A DNA stretch of 15,739 nucleotides from Woeseiaceae bacterium (GTDB lineage: Bacteria; Pseudomonadota; Gammaproteobacteria; Steroidobacterales; Woeseiaceae), in contig PBVS01000009.1 of assembly GCA_002728725.1 (NCBI GenBank), forward strand, positions 1 to 15,739. The letters are read 5' to 3'. Each line of letters opens with the position of its first letter. Within the stretch, counting starts at the first letter, position 1. Made by a program: the position numbers and the translations under genes. Below are positions 15,539-15,739 of the stretch, in pieces. The notes beneath the pieces were generated by a model. The model was not told the DNA's origin. It was given only the letters and a program-made list of their open reading frames with translations, and ran no database searches.

Positions 15539-15739
15539 TTGCTTAAAGATTCCAGAGACTGTCATGTCACAACAAATAATCATATGGCACACAAGGTTTT
15601 CCTTGAGGGGATGGATTTGTATCTGGGCTTAGATCAGGACGGCACACAGAAGTTTAATGAAGCATTAGAATACGATAATGAGTTTTCTCTGGCGTATATT
15701 ATGCTAGCGAGACAATATGCGGTGAATGGCAGTCTTGAT
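15539..15739 (+). CDS. TPR-repeat protein, N-terminal fragment (3' end outside window)
   Basis: An open frame of 67 codons runs off the window end without a stop. It starts at TTG (15539) with a GAGAAG-like Shine-Dalgarno; an ATG at 15584 is an alternative start. The sequence shows a helix-turn-helix of tetratricopeptide type, KFNEALEYDNEFSLAYIMLARQYAVNG, with Ala, Leu, Tyr and Ala at TPR consensus places. The leader (LKDSRDCHVTTNNHMAHKVFLEGMD split by a loop) resembles the TTC38-like group of bacterial TPR proteins. TPR domains mediate protein contacts; no specific role can be assigned from this piece. The gap to the aldolase is 37 bases, so it could be an operon member. Confidence 0.7.
   Translation, partial: MLKDSRDCHVTTNNHMAHKVFLEGMDLYLGLDQDGTQKFNEALEYDNEFSLAYIMLARQYAVNGSLD

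Overview
The window is AT-rich, densely packed bacterial DNA with short intergenic spaces, two tRNA genes and only ordinary chromosomal metabolic genes. No phage, transposase, CRISPR or plasmid functions are visible. The repertoire fits a streamlined, probably marine, heterotrophic proteobacterium, most likely a gammaproteobacterium. It includes a short-chain fatty acid transporter, a secreted S9 peptidase, catalase-peroxidase, an alkylglycerol-monooxygenase-like membrane oxygenase and a carnitine/aromatic catabolism block. The taxonomic guess rests on gene content and base composition by eye, not on a phylogenetic marker.

Layout. Positions 1-365 hold the 3' end of a metallo-beta-lactamase-fold hydrolase, convergent with a small DUF2061 membrane protein (373-612, minus). 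Positions 742-1028 hold two tiny plus-strand genes: a 16-residue peptide that is half cysteine, and a 68-residue secreted Cys/His-containing protein. tRNA-Ser(UGA) follows on the minus strand (1061-1151). A BKACE-family beta-keto acid cleavage enzyme (1242-2138, minus) is divergent from an hpaB-ridA pair (2269-4253, plus): a flavin-dependent 4-hydroxyphenylacetate 3-monooxygenase with a 2-aminomuconate-deaminase-like RidA protein. On the minus strand, an AtoE-type transporter and an exported S9 peptidase form an apparent two-gene operon (7644 to 4286). Then come a small membrane protein and a membrane-anchored histidine phosphatase (7765-8677, plus), a GNAT acetyltransferase (8693-9148, minus), tRNA-Arg(CCU) (9277-9350), katG (9490-11622) and the AGMO-like oxygenase (11677-12924).

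The most interesting block is 12949-15501. An MtnA-like sugar-1-phosphate isomerase, an NP-I nucleoside phosphorylase and a class II (fuculose-phosphate-type) aldolase lie in tight succession: a 25-nt gap, then a 4-nt ATGA stop/start overlap. Together they could carry a nucleoside through a pentose-1-phosphate and a ketose-1-phosphate to DHAP plus an aldehyde. This resembles the known DHAP (5'-deoxynucleoside/MTA) shunt, but with an NP-I phosphorylase in place of the usual trimeric MTA phosphorylase or nucleosidase-kinase pair, and a divergent isomerase. The window ends in the 5' part of a TPR-repeat protein gene (15539 onward).

No gene-free stretch exceeds 300 bases. The longest gaps are about 120-140 bases (613-741, 2139-2268, 7645-7764, 9149-9276 and 9351-9489). 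Apart from a few weak promoter candidates I see no structured RNA, riboswitch or strong intrinsic terminator in them. Start codons were revised from the longest possible reading frame wherever a Shine-Dalgarno sequence or signal peptide argued for a downstream start (S9 peptidase, histidine phosphatase, katG, nucleoside phosphorylase and the small secreted protein).
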